A DNA stretch of 64,000 nucleotides from Escherichia coli (lineage in GTDB: Bacteria > Pseudomonadota > Gammaproteobacteria > Enterobacterales > Enterobacteriaceae): positions 3,472,001 to 3,536,000 of the forward strand of contig CP089930.1 of the NCBI GenBank assembly GCA_021307345.1. Direction: 5' to 3'. Of the stretch, positions 9,757 to 21,628 are shown piece after piece. The position numbers and the translations under genes were made by a program. The notes below the pieces were generated by a model. It searched no databases. It worked only from the letters and a program-made list of their open reading frames with translations, and was not told where the DNA came from. The stretch's first letter is position 1; each line of letters opens with the position of its first letter.

Positions 9757-9937
9757 AAATCGAAATCAGTTAGTTGATGAAAGGGCAACATATTACCGTA
9801 GCAACGGTTTTTTTTCTGCTTTTTTATACTTTAAATCATTCGCGTTACGCCACCTTCTGTAAAATGACCGCCATCTTTTATTGCGTCGCTTAACCGGCGG
9901 TGGTTGAATACCGCCCGGTCTAAAAGGAGAGTTTATC

Positions 9938-10945
9938 ATGAGTCTGGATATCAACCAGATTGCTCTGCACCAGCTTATCAAGCGTGATGAGCAGAACCTT
10001 GAGCTGGTGCTGCGCGATTCATTGCTGGAACCGACGGAAACCGTCGTTGAGATGGTGGCGGAGCTGCATCGTGTCTATAGCGCCAAGAATAAAGCCTACG
10101 GTTTGTTTAGCGAGGAAAGTGAACTGGCGCAGACGCTGCGCTTACAGCGTCAGGGCGAAGAAGACTTTCTGGCATTTAGTCGGGCAGCAACTGGTCGCCT
10201 GCGTGACGAACTGGCGAAATATCCTTTTGCTGACGGCGGCTTCGTGCTGTTTTGTCACTATCGCTATCTGGCGGTTGAGTATTTGCTGATTTGCGTACTG
10301 AACAATTTAAGCAGTATGCGCGTTAACGAAAACCTCGACATCAACCCGACCCATTATCTCGATATTAATCATGCTGATATCGTTGCGCGTATCGATTTGA
10401 CCGAGTGGGAAACCAATCCAGAATCGACCCGTTATCTCACTTTCCTGAAAGGGCGAGTAGGGCGCAAAGTGGCAGATTTCTTTATGGATTTCCTCGGTGC
10501 CAGCGAAGGGTTGAACGCGAAAGCGCAAAACCGTGGACTGTTACAGGCGGTCGATGACTTTACCGCCGAAGCGCAACTGGATAAAGCAGAACGGCAGAAC
10601 GTTCGCCAGCAGGTTTATAGCTACTGTAATGAGCAATTGCAGGCGGGCGAAGAGATCGAGCTGGAGTCGCTGTCGAAAGAACTGGCGGGCGTCAGCGAAG
10701 TGAGCTTCACGGAATTTGCGGCTGAAAAAGGCTATGAACTGGAAGAGAGCTTCCCGGCAGATCGTAGCACGCTGCGTCAGTTGACTAAGTTTGCCGGTAG
10801 CGGTGGTGGCTTAACCATCAACTTTGATGCAATGCTGTTAGGCGAACGGATTTTCTGGGACCCGGCGACCGATACCCTGACCATTAAGGGCACGCCGCCG
10901 AACTTGCGCGATCAGCTTCAGCGCCGGACGTCTGGCGGTAATTAA
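9938..10945 (+). CDS. yejK: YejK/NdpA, nucleoid-associated protein
   Basis: The 335-residue soluble protein matches the NdpA (37-kDa nucleoid-associated protein) family along its full length. In E. coli it is found in the nucleoid fraction and has been reported to interact with topoisomerase IV. A clear AAAAGGAGA ribosome binding site precedes the ATG at 9938. A BIME and a bidirectional terminator follow. Confidence 0.94.
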   Translation: MSLDINQIALHQLIKRDEQNLELVLRDSLLEPTETVVEMVAELHRVYSAKNKAYGLFSEESELAQTLRLQRQGEEDFLAFSRAATGRLRDELAKYPFADGGFVLFCHYRYLAVEYLLICVLNNLSSMRVNENLDINPTHYLDINHADIVARIDLTEWETNPESTRYLTFLKGRVGRKVADFFMDFLGASEGLNAKAQNRGLLQAVDDFTAEAQLDKAERQNVRQQVYSYCNEQLQAGEEIELESLSKELAGVSEVSFTEFAAEKGYELEESFPADRSTLRQLTKFAGSGGGLTINFDAMLLGERIFWDPATDTLTIKGTPPNLRDQLQRRTSGGN

Positions 10946-10968
10946 TCGGTTTTACGTAATGAATGCCA

Positions 10969-11052
10969 GATGCGGCGTGACGCCTTCTCTGGCCTGCAAA
11001 TAACGGTAATACCTGTATGCCTGATAAGACGCACTGCGTCGCATCAGGCATA
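10969..11052. repeat. BIME with two REP units between yejK and rplY
   Basis: Two facing REP-like units are seen: 10969-11005 (TGCCAGATGCGGCGTGACGC...) and 11018-11052 (TATGCCTGATAAGACGC... with GTCGCATCAGGCATA). They lie just before the shared terminator. Confidence 0.85.
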
Positions 11053-11064
11053 ATCTGCGGATAC

Positions 11065-11092
11065 AAAAAACCCCGCCGGAGCGGGGTTTTTT
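11065..11092. terminator. Bidirectional terminator between yejK and rplY
   Basis: The hairpin CCCCGC-CGGA-GCGGGG (11071-11086) is flanked by six A residues on the left and six T residues on the right. It can therefore end transcription from yejK on the plus strand and from rplY on the minus strand. Confidence 0.92.
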
Positions 11093-11108
11093 ACAACTTA
11101 TTCAGCAA

Positions 11109-11509
<401 letters not shown>

Positions 11510-11517
11510 AACTACCA

Positions 11518-13278
11518 TTAACCGCGTAATTCATGCGCCCGACGAAAACGACCTTCGTAATCGAACACTTTTTCACGCACTTGCCAGTACTGACCTTTCA
11601 TGCGGGCAACAACAAAATCCGGATGGCGCAATAAGGCTTGCTGGGCGAGGATATCGGCGGCGGTTATCCAGCGCAGAGGGATGCCCGGTGTGCGCGTATG
11701 CGGGCGGATAAAAAGTTGTTCGAAGGCGGTACGCTGGGCGGGCGTTTGTAGACGGAAACGCTCACTCACATCCGCGCCGTCTTCATCGTAATAGGTGATT
11801 TTCAGCCATTCGCCTTTCTCGTCGTGACCATGCTGCAAAGACATGCCGCTACAGCGTAATACCAGCGCGTCTTTGAGTCGTAGCGCCGCTTTTAACATGT
11901 CGTCTGGATCAACCAGTACCGTGTCACATTCGCGGCATCGTCGGGCGGCAATATCGTTTTCCGCGTTACATTGTGGGCAATTTTTAAAACGGAAACGGAA
12001 GTCACACTGTTCGCGATGACCGTCGTCATCTTCAAACCACCCCTGACAGCGACGACCAAAGTGTTCAATCAATGTACCGTCGGCGGTCGTTTTGCCCCAG
12101 AAGGTGTTGGCAAAACCGCAGGCAGGGCAGAAAACCTGTACCGGAACGTTGTCACTTTTGCCTTTTGGGGTGCCAACTTCTGGCGCGTAGAGATCGTGAG
12201 GATTACCCGCATAATCAAGAATTAAGCAATCAGTCTTGCCGGGCGCCAGACGCAGACCGCGTCCGACAATTTGTTGGTAAAGACTCACTGATTCAGTAGG
12301 GCGCAGGATGGCGATAAGATCGACGTGCGGGGCGTCAAATCCGGTGGTCAGTACCGCAACGTTGACCAGATAGCGAAAACGCTGGGCTTTAAAATCTTCA
12401 ATTAATACATCACGTTCAGCGCCGGGTGTGTCACCGGTAATGAGTGCTGCATCTTCGGCGGGCAGCAATCCCACAATCTCTTTTGCGTGTTCAACCGTCG
12501 CGGCGAAAATCATCACCCCTTTGCGCGTTGCGGCGAACTCCATAATCTGGCTGATGATGTGCGGCGTAATACGTTGTTGTTTTTTCAGCTCGCGGTTGAG
12601 ATCGGCTTCACTGAACAGCCCATTGCTCTGTGCCTGCAAGCGGCTGAAATCGTATTGCACTACCGGCATATCAAGCCGTTCTGGTGGCGTCAGATAGCCG
12701 TGTTTAATCATATAACGCAGCGGCAGCTCATAAATGCAGTCACGGAAAAGGGCTTTCTCGTCGCCACGTACCATGCCGTGATAATGGAACTGGTAGATCC
12801 AGCCTTTGCCCAGCCGAAAAGGCGTGGCGGTCAGCCCCAACAGGCGTAAGTGGGGATTCACTTTTGTCAGGTGAGTAAGGATTTGCTGATACTGGCTCTC
12901 TTCATCGTCGCCAATGCGGTGGCATTCATCGACAATCAACAGCGAAAATTCACCCTGAAAGGCATCGAGATTGCGAGCGACGGACTGCACGCTGCCAAAC
13001 ACCACTTTACCGTGGCTCTCTTTACGCTTCAGCCCGGCGGCAAAAATATCGGCTTCCAGCCCCAGAGCCTGATATTTTGCATGGTTTTGCGCCACCAGCT
13101 CTTTGACGTGCGCCAGCACCAGCACGCGACCACGCGCCAGCCGTGCCAGTTCCGCTATCACCAGGCTTTTACCTGCACCAGTAGGCAGCACGATAACGGC
13201 AGGGGTTTTATGACGACGAAAATGGTTGAGCGTGGCATCCACGGCTTCTTGCTGATATGGACGGAGTGTAAAAATCAT
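11518..13278 (-). CDS. radD: RadD, superfamily 2 helicase-like DNA repair ATPase
   Basis: This 586-residue protein has SF2 helicase motifs: Walker A PTGAGKS (about residues 31-37), Walker B DECH (about 137-140) and motif [12 protein letters not shown]-terminal zinc-binding part has four CxxC pairs (CPAC, CPQC, CREC and a lone pair). RadD (YejH) acts with RecA and SSB in recombinational repair and radiation resistance. rplY lies downstream on the same strand with its own promoter. Confidence 0.95.
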   Translation of the reverse strand: MIFTLRPYQQEAVDATLNHFRRHKTPAVIVLPTGAGKSLVIAELARLARGRVLVLAHVKELVAQNHAKYQALGLEADIFAAGLKRKESHGKVVFGSVQSVARNLDAFQGEFSLLIVDECHRIGDDEESQYQQILTHLTKVNPHLRLLGLTATPFRLGKGWIYQFHYHGMVRGDEKALFRDCIYELPLRYMIKHGYLTPPERLDMPVVQYDFSRLQAQSNGLFSEADLNRELKKQQRITPHIISQIMEFAATRKGVMIFAATVEHAKEIVGLLPAEDAALITGDTPGAERDVLIEDFKAQRFRYLVNVAVLTTGFDAPHVDLIAILRPTESVSLYQQIVGRGLRLAPGKTDCLILDYAGNPHDLYAPEVGTPKGKSDNVPVQVFCPACGFANTFWGKTTADGTLIEHFGRRCQGWFEDDDGHREQCDFRFRFKNCPQCNAENDIAARRCRECDTVLVDPDDMLKAALRLKDALVLRCSGMSLQHGHDEKGEWLKITYYDEDGADVSERFRLQTPAQRTAFEQLFIRPHTRTPGIPLRWITAADILAQQALLRHPDFVVARMKGQYWQVREKVFDYEGRFRRAHELRG

Positions 13279-13427
13279 GGTCTCGCGTAGGTAGATTATT
13301 CTGCTAATAGTATGCCACGGATCTTTTTCTCTTGAGGGAAGTTATTAGACCGCTATACTGGGCGAACAACAGTTCAGATTTTCGGGTCATTACCCGACCT
13401 CCGTTTTTTACAGGCAAAATTACACAC

Positions 13428-14123
13428 ATGCGACTTGATAAATTTATCGCACAGCAACTCGGCGTTAGCCGTGCTATTGCCGGGCGTGAAATCCGTGCTA
13501 CTCGTGTCACCGTCGATGGCGAAATCGTCCGCAATGCAGCGTTTAAACTGCTCCCTGAACACAGTGTGGCTTACGATGGAAACCCGCTGGCACAGCAACA
13601 CGGACCACGTTACTTCATGCTCAATAAGCCTCAGGGCTATGTTTGTTCTACTGACGATCCGGATCACCCAACGGTGCTCTATTTTCTGGATGAACCTGTG
13701 GCGTGGAAACTACACGCAGCAGGGCGGCTGGATATCGACACTACCGGCCTGGTGCTGATGACTGACGATGGTCAGTGGTCGCACCGCATTACTTCTCCAC
13801 GTCATCATTGCGAGAAAACCTACCTGGTGACGCTGGAGTCCCCGGTGGCAGCCGATACGGCAGAGCAGTTTGCTAAAGGCGTGCAGTTACATAACGAAAA
13901 AGATCTCACTAAGCCTGCTGTGCTGGAAGTGATTACGCCGACGCAGGTACGTCTGACCATCAGCGAAGGGCGTTATCATCAGGTGAAACGCATGTTCGCC
14001 GCCGTGGGTAACCACGTGGTTGAGCTGCATCGTGAACGTATTGGCGGCATTACGCTGGATGCTGATTTAGCACCCGGTGAATATCGTCCATTAACTGAAG
14101 AAGAAGTTGCCAGCGTCGTCTAA
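13428..14123 (+). CDS. rsuA: RsuA, 16S rRNA pseudouridine(516) synthase
   Basis: The 231-residue protein has an N-terminal S4 RNA-binding domain (about 1-60) and a pseudouridine synthase domain with the catalytic motif [10 protein letters not shown], the nucleophile being Asp102. It makes the single pseudouridine of E. coli 16S rRNA at position 516. The frame is open 32 codons upstream, but the ATG at 13428 gives the family N-terminus [12 protein letters not shown]. bcr follows after a 27-base gap. Confidence 0.96.
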   Translation: MRLDKFIAQQLGVSRAIAGREIRATRVTVDGEIVRNAAFKLLPEHSVAYDGNPLAQQHGPRYFMLNKPQGYVCSTDDPDHPTVLYFLDEPVAWKLHAAGRLDIDTTGLVLMTDDGQWSHRITSPRHHCEKTYLVTLESPVAADTAEQFAKGVQLHNEKDLTKPAVLEVITPTQVRLTISEGRYHQVKRMFAAVGNHVVELHRERIGGITLDADLAPGEYRPLTEEEVASVV

Positions 14124-14150
14124 CACTTTAATAACTTTCAGGAGCCCGTT

Positions 14151-15341
14151 GTGACCACCCGACAGCATTCGTCGTTTGCTATTGTTTTTATCCTTGGCCT
14201 GCTGGCCATGTTGATGCCGCTGTCGATTGATATGTATCTGCCCGCGCTGCCAGTGATTTCTGCGCAGTTTGGTGTGCCAGCGGGCAGTACGCAGATGACC
14301 CTGAGTACCTATATTCTGGGTTTTGCGTTGGGGCAGTTAATCTACGGGCCGATGGCGGATAGCTTCGGGCGTAAGCCGGTGGTTCTTGGCGGTACGCTGG
14401 TATTTGCTGCGGCGGCGGTGGCGTGTGCACTGGCGCAAACTATCGATCAGCTGATTGTGATGCGTTTCTTTCACGGGCTGGCAGCGGCGGCGGCCAGCGT
14501 GGTCATCAACGCCCTGATGCGCGACATCTACCCGAAAGAAGAGTTCTCGCGGATGATGTCGTTTGTCATGCTGGTAACGACCATCGCGCCTCTGATGGCG
14601 CCGATTGTTGGCGGCTGGGTGCTGGTGTGGCTGAGCTGGCATTACATTTTCTGGATCCTCGCCGTGGCGGCGATTCTGGCTTCGGCGATGATCTTCTTCC
14701 TGATCAAAGAAACGTTACCGCCGGAGCGTCGTCAGCCGTTTCACATCCGTACCACCATTGGCAACTTTGCCGCACTGTTCCGCCATAAGCGCGTCCTGAG
14801 TTATATGCTGGCCAGCGGTTTCAGCTTTGCCGGGATGTTCTCATTCTTAAGCGCCGGACCGTTTGTCTACATTGAAATTAACCACGTCGCGCCGGAAAAC
14901 TTTGGTTATTACTTTGCGCTGAATATTGTTTTCTTGTTCGTGATGACCATCTTTAACAGTCGCTTTGTTCGCCGCATTGGCGCGCTGAATATGTTCCGGT
15001 CGGGGCTGTGGATACAATTTATTATGGCAGCGTGGATGGTCATCAGTGCGCTGCTGGGGTTGGGGTTCTGGTCGCTGGTGGTTGGTGTGGCGGCGTTTGT
15101 GGGCTGCGTGTCGATGGTGTCATCCAATGCGATGGCGGTCATTCTGGATGAGTTTCCCCATATGGCGGGAACGGCATCATCGCTGGCAGGAACCTTCCGC
15201 TTTGGTATTGGCGCCATTGTCGGTGCATTGCTCTCCCTTGCGACCTTTAACTCCGCATGGCCGATGATCTGGTCGATTGCGTTCTGTGCGACCTGCTCCA
15301 TTCTCTTCTGTCTGTACGCCAGTCGGCCGAAAAAACGGTGA
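14151..15341 (+). CDS. bcr: Bcr, bicyclomycin/sulfonamide efflux MFS transporter
   Basis: This is a 396-residue 12-span major facilitator of the DHA1 (Bcr/CflA) drug:H+ antiporter family. The loop motif [12 protein letters not shown] appears between spans 2 and 3. In E. coli overexpression gives bicyclomycin resistance, and it also exports cysteine-pathway and other compounds. The start is a GTG at 14151 with the ribosome binding site CAGGAG. It probably shares a transcript with rsuA. Confidence 0.95.
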   Translation: MTTRQHSSFAIVFILGLLAMLMPLSIDMYLPALPVISAQFGVPAGSTQMTLSTYILGFALGQLIYGPMADSFGRKPVVLGGTLVFAAAAVACALAQTIDQLIVMRFFHGLAAAAASVVINALMRDIYPKEEFSRMMSFVMLVTTIAPLMAPIVGGWVLVWLSWHYIFWILAVAAILASAMIFFLIKETLPPERRQPFHIRTTIGNFAALFRHKRVLSYMLASGFSFAGMFSFLSAGPFVYIEINHVAPENFGYYFALNIVFLFVMTIFNSRFVRRIGALNMFRSGLWIQFIMAAWMVISALLGLGFWSLVVGVAAFVGCVSMVSSNAMAVILDEFPHMAGTASSLAGTFRFGIGAIVGALLSLATFNSAWPMIWSIAFCATCSILFCLYASRPKKR

Positions 15342-15673
15342 TCTATTGCACAACGGGGAAGCTAAAAGGCTTCCTTTGTTGATGCATATCAACCGCAAAT
15401 CTATCAGTCTCCCGTCATTTGTTTATTTTATGTAAAATCAATTTGTGTAAAAAGTCACATCATTGTAGTTAAAAAGGTTGAGTTAGATCGCAGAAACGGG
15501 TACATATAGCCCCGCAAACGTGACCGCGCCCGCAGATATTATTTAAATCAGAGCCATAGAGGCCACGCAGGCGAGGCATCAATCTTTACGATCTGTATAA
15601 AGACGGATTGTTGATGATGTGTTAAAATTGATGTAAACAAATTGTGAAGTAAATGTGCTTCCGGGGAAAATAA
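15342..15673. other. Intergenic region bcr-yejG
   Basis: This 332-base gap holds no convincing gene. A short hairpin GGAAGC-TAAAAG-GCTTCC (15357-15374) followed by TTTGTT could be a weak bcr terminator. The remainder is A/T-rich. An imperfect inverted repeat lies at about 15576-15618 (CATCAATCTTTA ... TAAAGACGGATTGTTGATG). This may be the yejG leader; its promoter was not resolved. Confidence 0.5.
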
Positions 15674-16018
15674 GTGACTTCATTACAACTCTCAATCGTC
15701 CATCGACTGCCGCAGAACTATCGCTGGTCTGCTGGTTTCGCAGGTTCGAAGGTTGAACCGATTCCGCAAAATGGACCGTGCGGTGACAACAGCCTGGTGG
15801 CGCTTAAATTGCTTAGCCCGGATGGTGATAATGCATGGTCGGTGATGTACAAACTAAGCCAGGCGTTAAGCGACATTGAAGTTCCATGCTCGGTACTGGA
15901 GTGTGAAGGTGAGCCGTGCCTGTTTGTAAATCGCCATGATGAGTTTGCGGCGACATGCCGATTGAAAAATTTTGGTGTGGCAATTGCCGAGCCCTTCTCA
16001 AATTACAATCCTTTTTAA
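15674..16018 (+). CDS. yejG: YejG, uncharacterised conserved protein
   Basis: This 114-residue soluble protein starts from GTG at 15674 and ends [10 protein letters not shown], matching E. coli YejG in length and sequence. No catalytic motif is evident. It faces yejF with only three bases between their stop codons. Function unknown; a role in aminoglycoside tolerance has been suggested for the E. coli gene, which the sequence cannot confirm. Confidence 0.92.
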   Translation: MTSLQLSIVHRLPQNYRWSAGFAGSKVEPIPQNGPCGDNSLVALKLLSPDGDNAWSVMYKLSQALSDIEVPCSVLECEGEPCLFVNRHDEFAATCRLKNFGVAIAEPFSNYNPF

Positions 16019-16021
16019 GCG

Positions 16022-17611
16022 TCAGCTTAACGCCAGTAGCTGACGCGTATACTCCTGCTGTGGTGCGGCAAATACGCGTGCGCACGGCCCTTGTTCCACC
16101 ACTTCCCCTTGTCGCAGTACGATAACCTGATGACATAACGCGCGGACAACGTGCAAATCGTGGCTGATAAACAAATAGGCCAGTTGATGCTTTTGTTGCA
16201 ATGATTTCAATAGCGTCAATATTTGCGCCTGTACCGTTTTGTCGAGCGACGATGTTGGCTCATCAAGAATGATCAGTGAAGGCTTAAGAATCAACGCTCT
16301 GGCAATCGCTATGCGTTGTCGTTGCCCCCCGGAAAACTCTGCCGGATAGCGGTGGCGTGTTTCAGGATCTAACCCCACTTCATGCATCACGGCTTTCACT
16401 TGTTGTTCGCGTTGTGCGGCAGAAAGCGTCGGCTGGTGAACCCGCAACCCTTCCTCAATTATCTGCAATACGTTGAGTCGTGGGTTGAGCGAGGAGTTTG
16501 GATCCTGAAATACCACCTGAATGCGATGGCGAATCGGCAATAGCTGGCGGCGATTTAAATTTTGCAATGGCTGACCGTCAAAGACGATGCTGCCCTGAGA
16601 GTTAATCAGTCGCAGCAGCGCCAGTCCTGTCGTGCTTTTCCCGGAACCGGACTCGCCCACTAAACCCAGCGTTTCACCTGCTCGTAGCGTAAAACTGATG
16701 TCTTTCACTACCACGTTATGATCGACAACGCGTTTCAAAATCCCTTTGCGAATGGGGAAGGCAACCTGAAGCTGTTCAACATCAAGCAGCGTTGAGGCTG
16801 GTTCTGGCAACGGCACCGGGTCGCCTGACGGCTCGCTGTTGAGTAGCTTTTGCGTGTAAGGATGAACAGGAGAGGCAAATAGCGCAGTGGCGTTATTTTG
16901 CTCCACGCAGTGACCGTTTTGCATCACTGCCACGCGGTGAGCCAGTTTTCTGACGATGCTGAGGTTATGAGTAATAAACAGCATCCCCATATTCAGTTCA
17001 TGTTGCAGTTCGCGCAACAACTGTAAAATCTGCGCCTGGACAGAGACGTCCAGTGCGGTAGTCGGTTCATCGGCAATTAATAATTCCGGGCGCGTTAATA
17101 GCGCCATTGCAATCATCACCCGCTGGCGTTCGCCGCCTGAGAGCTGATGAGGGTAATCTGCCAGTCGTTTTGCTGCCTGACGGATACCGACGCGATCAAG
17201 GCAATTTAATATCTCGCCACGTGCCGCTTCTCGTCGCATCCCGCGATGGAGTGAAAGCACTTCATAAAGCTGTTTTTCCAGAGTATGCAATGGATTTAAC
17301 GACACCATTGGCTCCTGGAAGATCATGGCTACCTTATTACCGCGTACGCCGCGCAACGTTTGCTCGCTGGCATGAAGTAGCGATTCGCCATGAAAACGAA
17401 TATCTCCAGCAAGATATTCTACCGGCGGGGAAGGGAGCAGACGTAAAATCGACAGTGCAGTAACGCTCTTGCCAGAACCTGACTCGCCCACCAGCGCCAG
17501 CGTTTCGCCAGCCTCAATCTGTAGTGAAACATCATTCACTACGGTACGGACAGTTTGCTGATGGCGAAAACCCACCGACAAGTTTTCAATCGCTAACAGA
17601 GTTTGCGTCAT
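16022..17611 (-). CDS. yejF: YejF, double-domain ABC ATPase of the peptide/microcin C importer
   Basis: The 529-residue protein carries two ABC ATPase domains, each with Walker A GESGSGKS, a signature (LSGGERQR and FSGGQRQR) and a Walker B (LLIADEP and LIILDEP). It energises YejABEF, which imports oligopeptides and the antibiotic microcin C. The frame is open 16 codons further upstream. The ATG at 17611 gives [15 protein letters not shown] and lies one base after the yejE stop, so I chose it. Confidence 0.95.
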   Translation of the reverse strand: MTQTLLAIENLSVGFRHQQTVRTVVNDVSLQIEAGETLALVGESGSGKSVTALSILRLLPSPPVEYLAGDIRFHGESLLHASEQTLRGVRGNKVAMIFQEPMVSLNPLHTLEKQLYEVLSLHRGMRREAARGEILNCLDRVGIRQAAKRLADYPHQLSGGERQRVMIAMALLTRPELLIADEPTTALDVSVQAQILQLLRELQHELNMGMLFITHNLSIVRKLAHRVAVMQNGHCVEQNNATALFASPVHPYTQKLLNSEPSGDPVPLPEPASTLLDVEQLQVAFPIRKGILKRVVDHNVVVKDISFTLRAGETLGLVGESGSGKSTTGLALLRLINSQGSIVFDGQPLQNLNRRQLLPIRHRIQVVFQDPNSSLNPRLNVLQIIEEGLRVHQPTLSAAQREQQVKAVMHEVGLDPETRHRYPAEFSGGQRQRIAIARALILKPSLIILDEPTSSLDKTVQAQILTLLKSLQQKHQLAYLFISHDLHVVRALCHQVIVLRQGEVVEQGPCARVFAAPQQEYTRQLLALS

Positions 17612-17612
17612 G

Positions 17613-18638
17613 CTACACCGCCTTATTAGGATCAAATGCGTCGCGGACGGCTTCACCAATAAAGATCAGCAAAGACAACAATATCGCCACCGACAAGAAG
17701 GCGGTGATCCCAAGCCACGGGGCCTGAAGGTTATTTTTCCCTTGTAACAGCAGTTCGCCGAGTGACGGTGAACCGAGCGGCAGACCGAAGCCGAGGAAAT
17801 CGAGTGAGGTCAGGGTAGTTATTGAACTGCATAAAATAAACGGTAAAAAGGTAAGGGTAGCGACCATGGCATTTGGCAACATATGACGCAGAATGATACT
17901 GCGATCGCTGACGCCAAGCGCCTGCGCCGCGCGGATGTAGTCGAAATTACGGGTACGTAAAAACTCCGCCCGCACCACACCGACCAGACTCATCCAGCCA
18001 AACAAGACGGTAATTGCCAACAGCCACCAGAAGTTAGGCTGTACGACGCTGGAAAGTAAAATAATCAAAAACAGCGTCGGCATCCCCGACCATACTTCAA
18101 TAAAACGTTGCCCCCAGAGATCGACTTTCCCGCCGTAATAGCCTTGTAGCGCCCCCGCCAGCACGCCCATCACGCTGGAGCAGAGGGTCAGCATCAGGCC
18201 AAACAGAACTGAGATCCGCGTGCCATAGAGAATGCGCGCCAGCACATCGCCGCCGTTGGCATCTGTTCCCAGCCAGTTTTGCCGGGAGGGGGGAGAAGGG
18301 AAGGGCTTATCGGTAGCAAAGTTGATACTGGTAGCACCAAAGCGAATCGGTGCCCACAGTACCCAGCCGTTATTTTCCAGCCGTTGTTTCAGCCACGGGT
18401 CCTGATAATCTGCCTGGCTTGCCAGCGGACCGCCAAAATCGCTTTCGCTGTAGTTTTTCAGCAACGGGAAATACCAGCTGCCGTCATAACGCACCAGCAA
18501 CGGTTTATCGTTGGCGATAAGTTCAGAACACAAACTCAAACCAAACAAGACGAGGAAAATCCATAACGACCAGTAGCCGCGACGGTTATGGCGAAAACGC
18601 GCCCAACGGGCCTGATTGACGGGGCTGAGTCGCGACAT
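17613..18638 (-). CDS. yejE: YejE, permease subunit of the peptide/microcin C importer
   Basis: The 341-residue protein has an N-terminal span (about 24-44) and the five-span binding-protein-dependent permease domain. The EAA-loop region (EFLRTRNFDYIRAAQALGVSDR) that docks on the ATPase is clear. It pairs with YejB in the membrane channel. The start overlaps the yejB stop by one base. Confidence 0.94.
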   Translation of the reverse strand: MSRLSPVNQARWARFRHNRRGYWSLWIFLVLFGLSLCSELIANDKPLLVRYDGSWYFPLLKNYSESDFGGPLASQADYQDPWLKQRLENNGWVLWAPIRFGATSINFATDKPFPSPPSRQNWLGTDANGGDVLARILYGTRISVLFGLMLTLCSSVMGVLAGALQGYYGGKVDLWGQRFIEVWSGMPTLFLIILLSSVVQPNFWWLLAITVLFGWMSLVGVVRAEFLRTRNFDYIRAAQALGVSDRSIILRHMLPNAMVATLTFLPFILCSSITTLTSLDFLGFGLPLGSPSLGELLLQGKNNLQAPWLGITAFLSVAILLSLLIFIGEAVRDAFDPNKAV

Positions 18639-19732
18639 TAACGTCCCTCAAAATCAATACGCGGATCGACCAGCGTATAGCTGATATCACTGACGATATT
18701 CAGCAGCAGGCCAATCAGGGTGAAAATATACAAGGTGCCAAACATCACCGGATAATCGCGCGAGACGGTCGCTTCGTAGCCCAGTAAGCCGAGGCCATTG
18801 AGCGAAAACATCACCTCAATCAACAGCGAACCGGTGAAAAACATGCTGATAAACGTCGCCGGAAAACCGGCAATCACCAGCAGCATGGCGTTACGAAACA
18901 CATGTTTCCAGAGAATATTTTTCTCACTGACCCCTTTCGCACGCGCGGTAACCACGTATTGCTTGCGCACTTCATCAAGGAATGAGTTTTTGGTCAGCAT
19001 CGTAAGTGCCGCAAAGCCGCCAATCACTGTCGCCAGCACGGGTAACGTGATATGCCACAGATAATCAGTGATTTTCTGATACCACGGCAGCGAATCAAAG
19101 TTAGCGGAAACCAGGCCGCGTAGAGGGAACAGGTCGAAATAGCTGCCGCCTGCGAAGAAGACAATCAGCAAGATGGCAAATAAAAAGGCCGGAATGGCGT
19201 AACCGATGATGATAAATGCGCTACTCCAGACGTCAAAGCGGCTACCGTTATAAACAGCTTTGCGAATGCCTAACGGAATCGACACCAGATAGATAATTAG
19301 CGTGCTCCACAATCCGAGGGTGATGGAAACCGGCAGACTGTCTTTAATCAGCGTCAGCACCGAGGCGCTGCGAAACAAGCTGTCGCCAAAATCAAAGCGG
19401 ATGTAGTCCCAGAGCATTTTGAAGTAACGTTCGTGGATCGGCTTATCGAAACCGTAGCGATGAGTGATCTCGGCGATCACTTCTGGATCTAATCCGCGTC
19501 CGCCACGGTAATTACTGTCGCTGATATTGCCGACGCCCGTTTGCGCATGGCTGGCACGAACACCTTCACCGCCTGCGCCGGGTAATACTCCGGCATTACC
19601 AAACTCAATGGCGGCGATGGCCTGGTCGACCGGACCGCCAGGCGCAATTTGCACGATGAAAAAGTTGATGGTGATAATCGCCCATAACGTTGGGATCACC
19701 AGCAACAGACGGCGAATCAGATAAGCGCCCAT
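18638..19732 (-). CDS. yejB: YejB, permease subunit of the peptide/microcin C importer
   Basis: The 364-residue DppB/OppB-type permease has a first span near residues 9-30, a long periplasmic loop, then five spans. The EAA-type loop reads [26 protein letters not shown]. It starts directly after the yejA stop codon on the same strand, consistent with one yejABEF transcript. Confidence 0.94.
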
Positions 19733-21547
19733 CTACTCTCCCTGTTGTCTGGCTGACGGCAGTTTGGTCGCTTTATTGACGTCATACCACCAGGTATCGA
19801 TACCGAGGCTGTAAATAGGGCGCACAGCGGGTTGGGAGAATTTATCCCACCAGGCGAGACGGTCTTCCGCCATGTACCACATTGGCAGCATGTAATAATT
19901 CCACGTTAATACGCGATCCAGTGCGCGCCCTAACGGCAGCAATTTTTCTTTATTTCCCTGCGCGGCAATAATCTGGTTGATCAGCGAGTCGATAACCGGA
20001 CTTTGCACGCCGGGTGCATTATAAGTGGAATTGATATATTCCGATGACCAGGAAATCTGTAAATCGGAACTGGGCCACGGCATTGCTCGCCACACGCGCG
20101 GCATCATGTCATAGTCGCGACTGCGCATTCGGTTGGTAATTTGCGAGTTATCCACCTTGCGAATGTCCATACTGATACCCAGCCGTTGCAGGCTGTGCTG
20201 GAACGGCAATACCCACTGACTATTGCTGCTCGAAGGCAGCAATAACTCAAAGCTGAGCGGTTGACCCGTTGTGGCATTTACGCGTTGCTGCCCCTTCAGC
20301 ACCCAGCCCGCTTCGTTGAGAAGTTTGTCGGCTTTTAACAGGTTGTCACGATCGTAGCCATCGCCTTTGGATACCGGCGGCTGGTAGATTTGCGTGAAGA
20401 CTTCTGGCGGTAGATCTTTTTTCATCGGCGCCAGAAGCACCAGTTCAGCTGCGTCGGGGTAATTTCTGGCCGCGTATTCGGTATTCTGAAAATAACTGTT
20501 CGTGCGACTCCAGGCATTGTAAAACAACGCCTTGTTCATCCATTCAAAGTCAAAGGCGAGAGTGATCGCTTCCCGGACCCGGCGATCGCTGAATACCGGA
20601 CGCTGAATGTTAAACGCCAGCCAGCGCGTATCCTGTGCCGACTCGTTCTTTTGTTCGTCTTTGATGATATATTTTTTGTCGAAATTTTTACCGGTATAGC
20701 GCGTGGCCCAGTTTTTGGCGTCGTTTTCCATACGCAAATCAAAAGCACCGGCTTTAAATGCTTCAAAAGCGACATTATCATCGAGGTAATAATCGTAGCG
20801 AATGGTGTCGAAATTCCAGCGCCCACGGTTTACCGGTAAGTTTGCCGCCCAGTAATCTTTCACGCGGGAATAGACAATATTCTGCCCCATTTTCCAGGAC
20901 GTAATTCGGTACGGACCACTGGCAAGCGGAGGCGTGGCGAGCGGGTCGCTAAGTTTGTGATCTTTCCAGTACTTTTCTGGAAACACCGGCAGCGAAAACA
21001 GACTCAGCATATCTTCTTTACCGGGTTTGGCTAATTCAATGCGCACGGTTAAAGGCGCAATGGCTTTAACGGTAGTGCCTTTATAAACCAGACGAAATTG
21101 CGGCACGCCTTCGGTCATAAATTTTTGAAAAGTGAATTCAACATCGCGGGCAGTAATAGGCGAACCGTCATGAAAACGGGCGCGTGGATTAATGGCGACT
21201 TCCACCCAGGAATAATCGTCAGCATAGCGCGCGCTTTCGGCAATCAGCGGGTAATAACTGCCTGGCTCGTCATCGGAGGTGGTAAATAGCGTGTCGTACA
21301 ACTGCTCGGTGCGTGCGCCGGGGTTGCCGCGCAATGCATAACGGTTGAAATTATCGAAGGTGCCGAGGGCTGACAACGTTATCTGCCCACCTTTTGGCGC
21401 GGCGGGGTTCACATAATCAAAATGGTTGAAATTAAACGCGTACCGAGGTTCTCCCAGCACTGCAAAGGCATAGCTTTCCTTGATAGCCTGCGCCTGCGCA
21501 CCAAAGGTGAACAGAGCGATAAACAGCAGCAGTATGCGCACAATCAT
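19733..21547 (-). CDS. yejA: YejA, periplasmic binding protein of the peptide/microcin C importer
   Basis: This 604-residue SBP_bac_5 family protein has a signal peptide ([21 protein letters not shown]). It captures peptides and microcin C in the periplasm for YejBEF. An in-frame ATG two codons upstream (21553) is an alternative start; 21547 gives the accepted length. It is the first gene of the operon and lies 81 bases after pdeN on the same strand. Confidence 0.94.
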
Positions 21548-21628
21548 CTGCAACGGATTTCCTTTTACTCATCATTAGCCGCAATCCGGCATGCTTTCAC
21601 TATGAATAATAAGGGACGCACGCACACC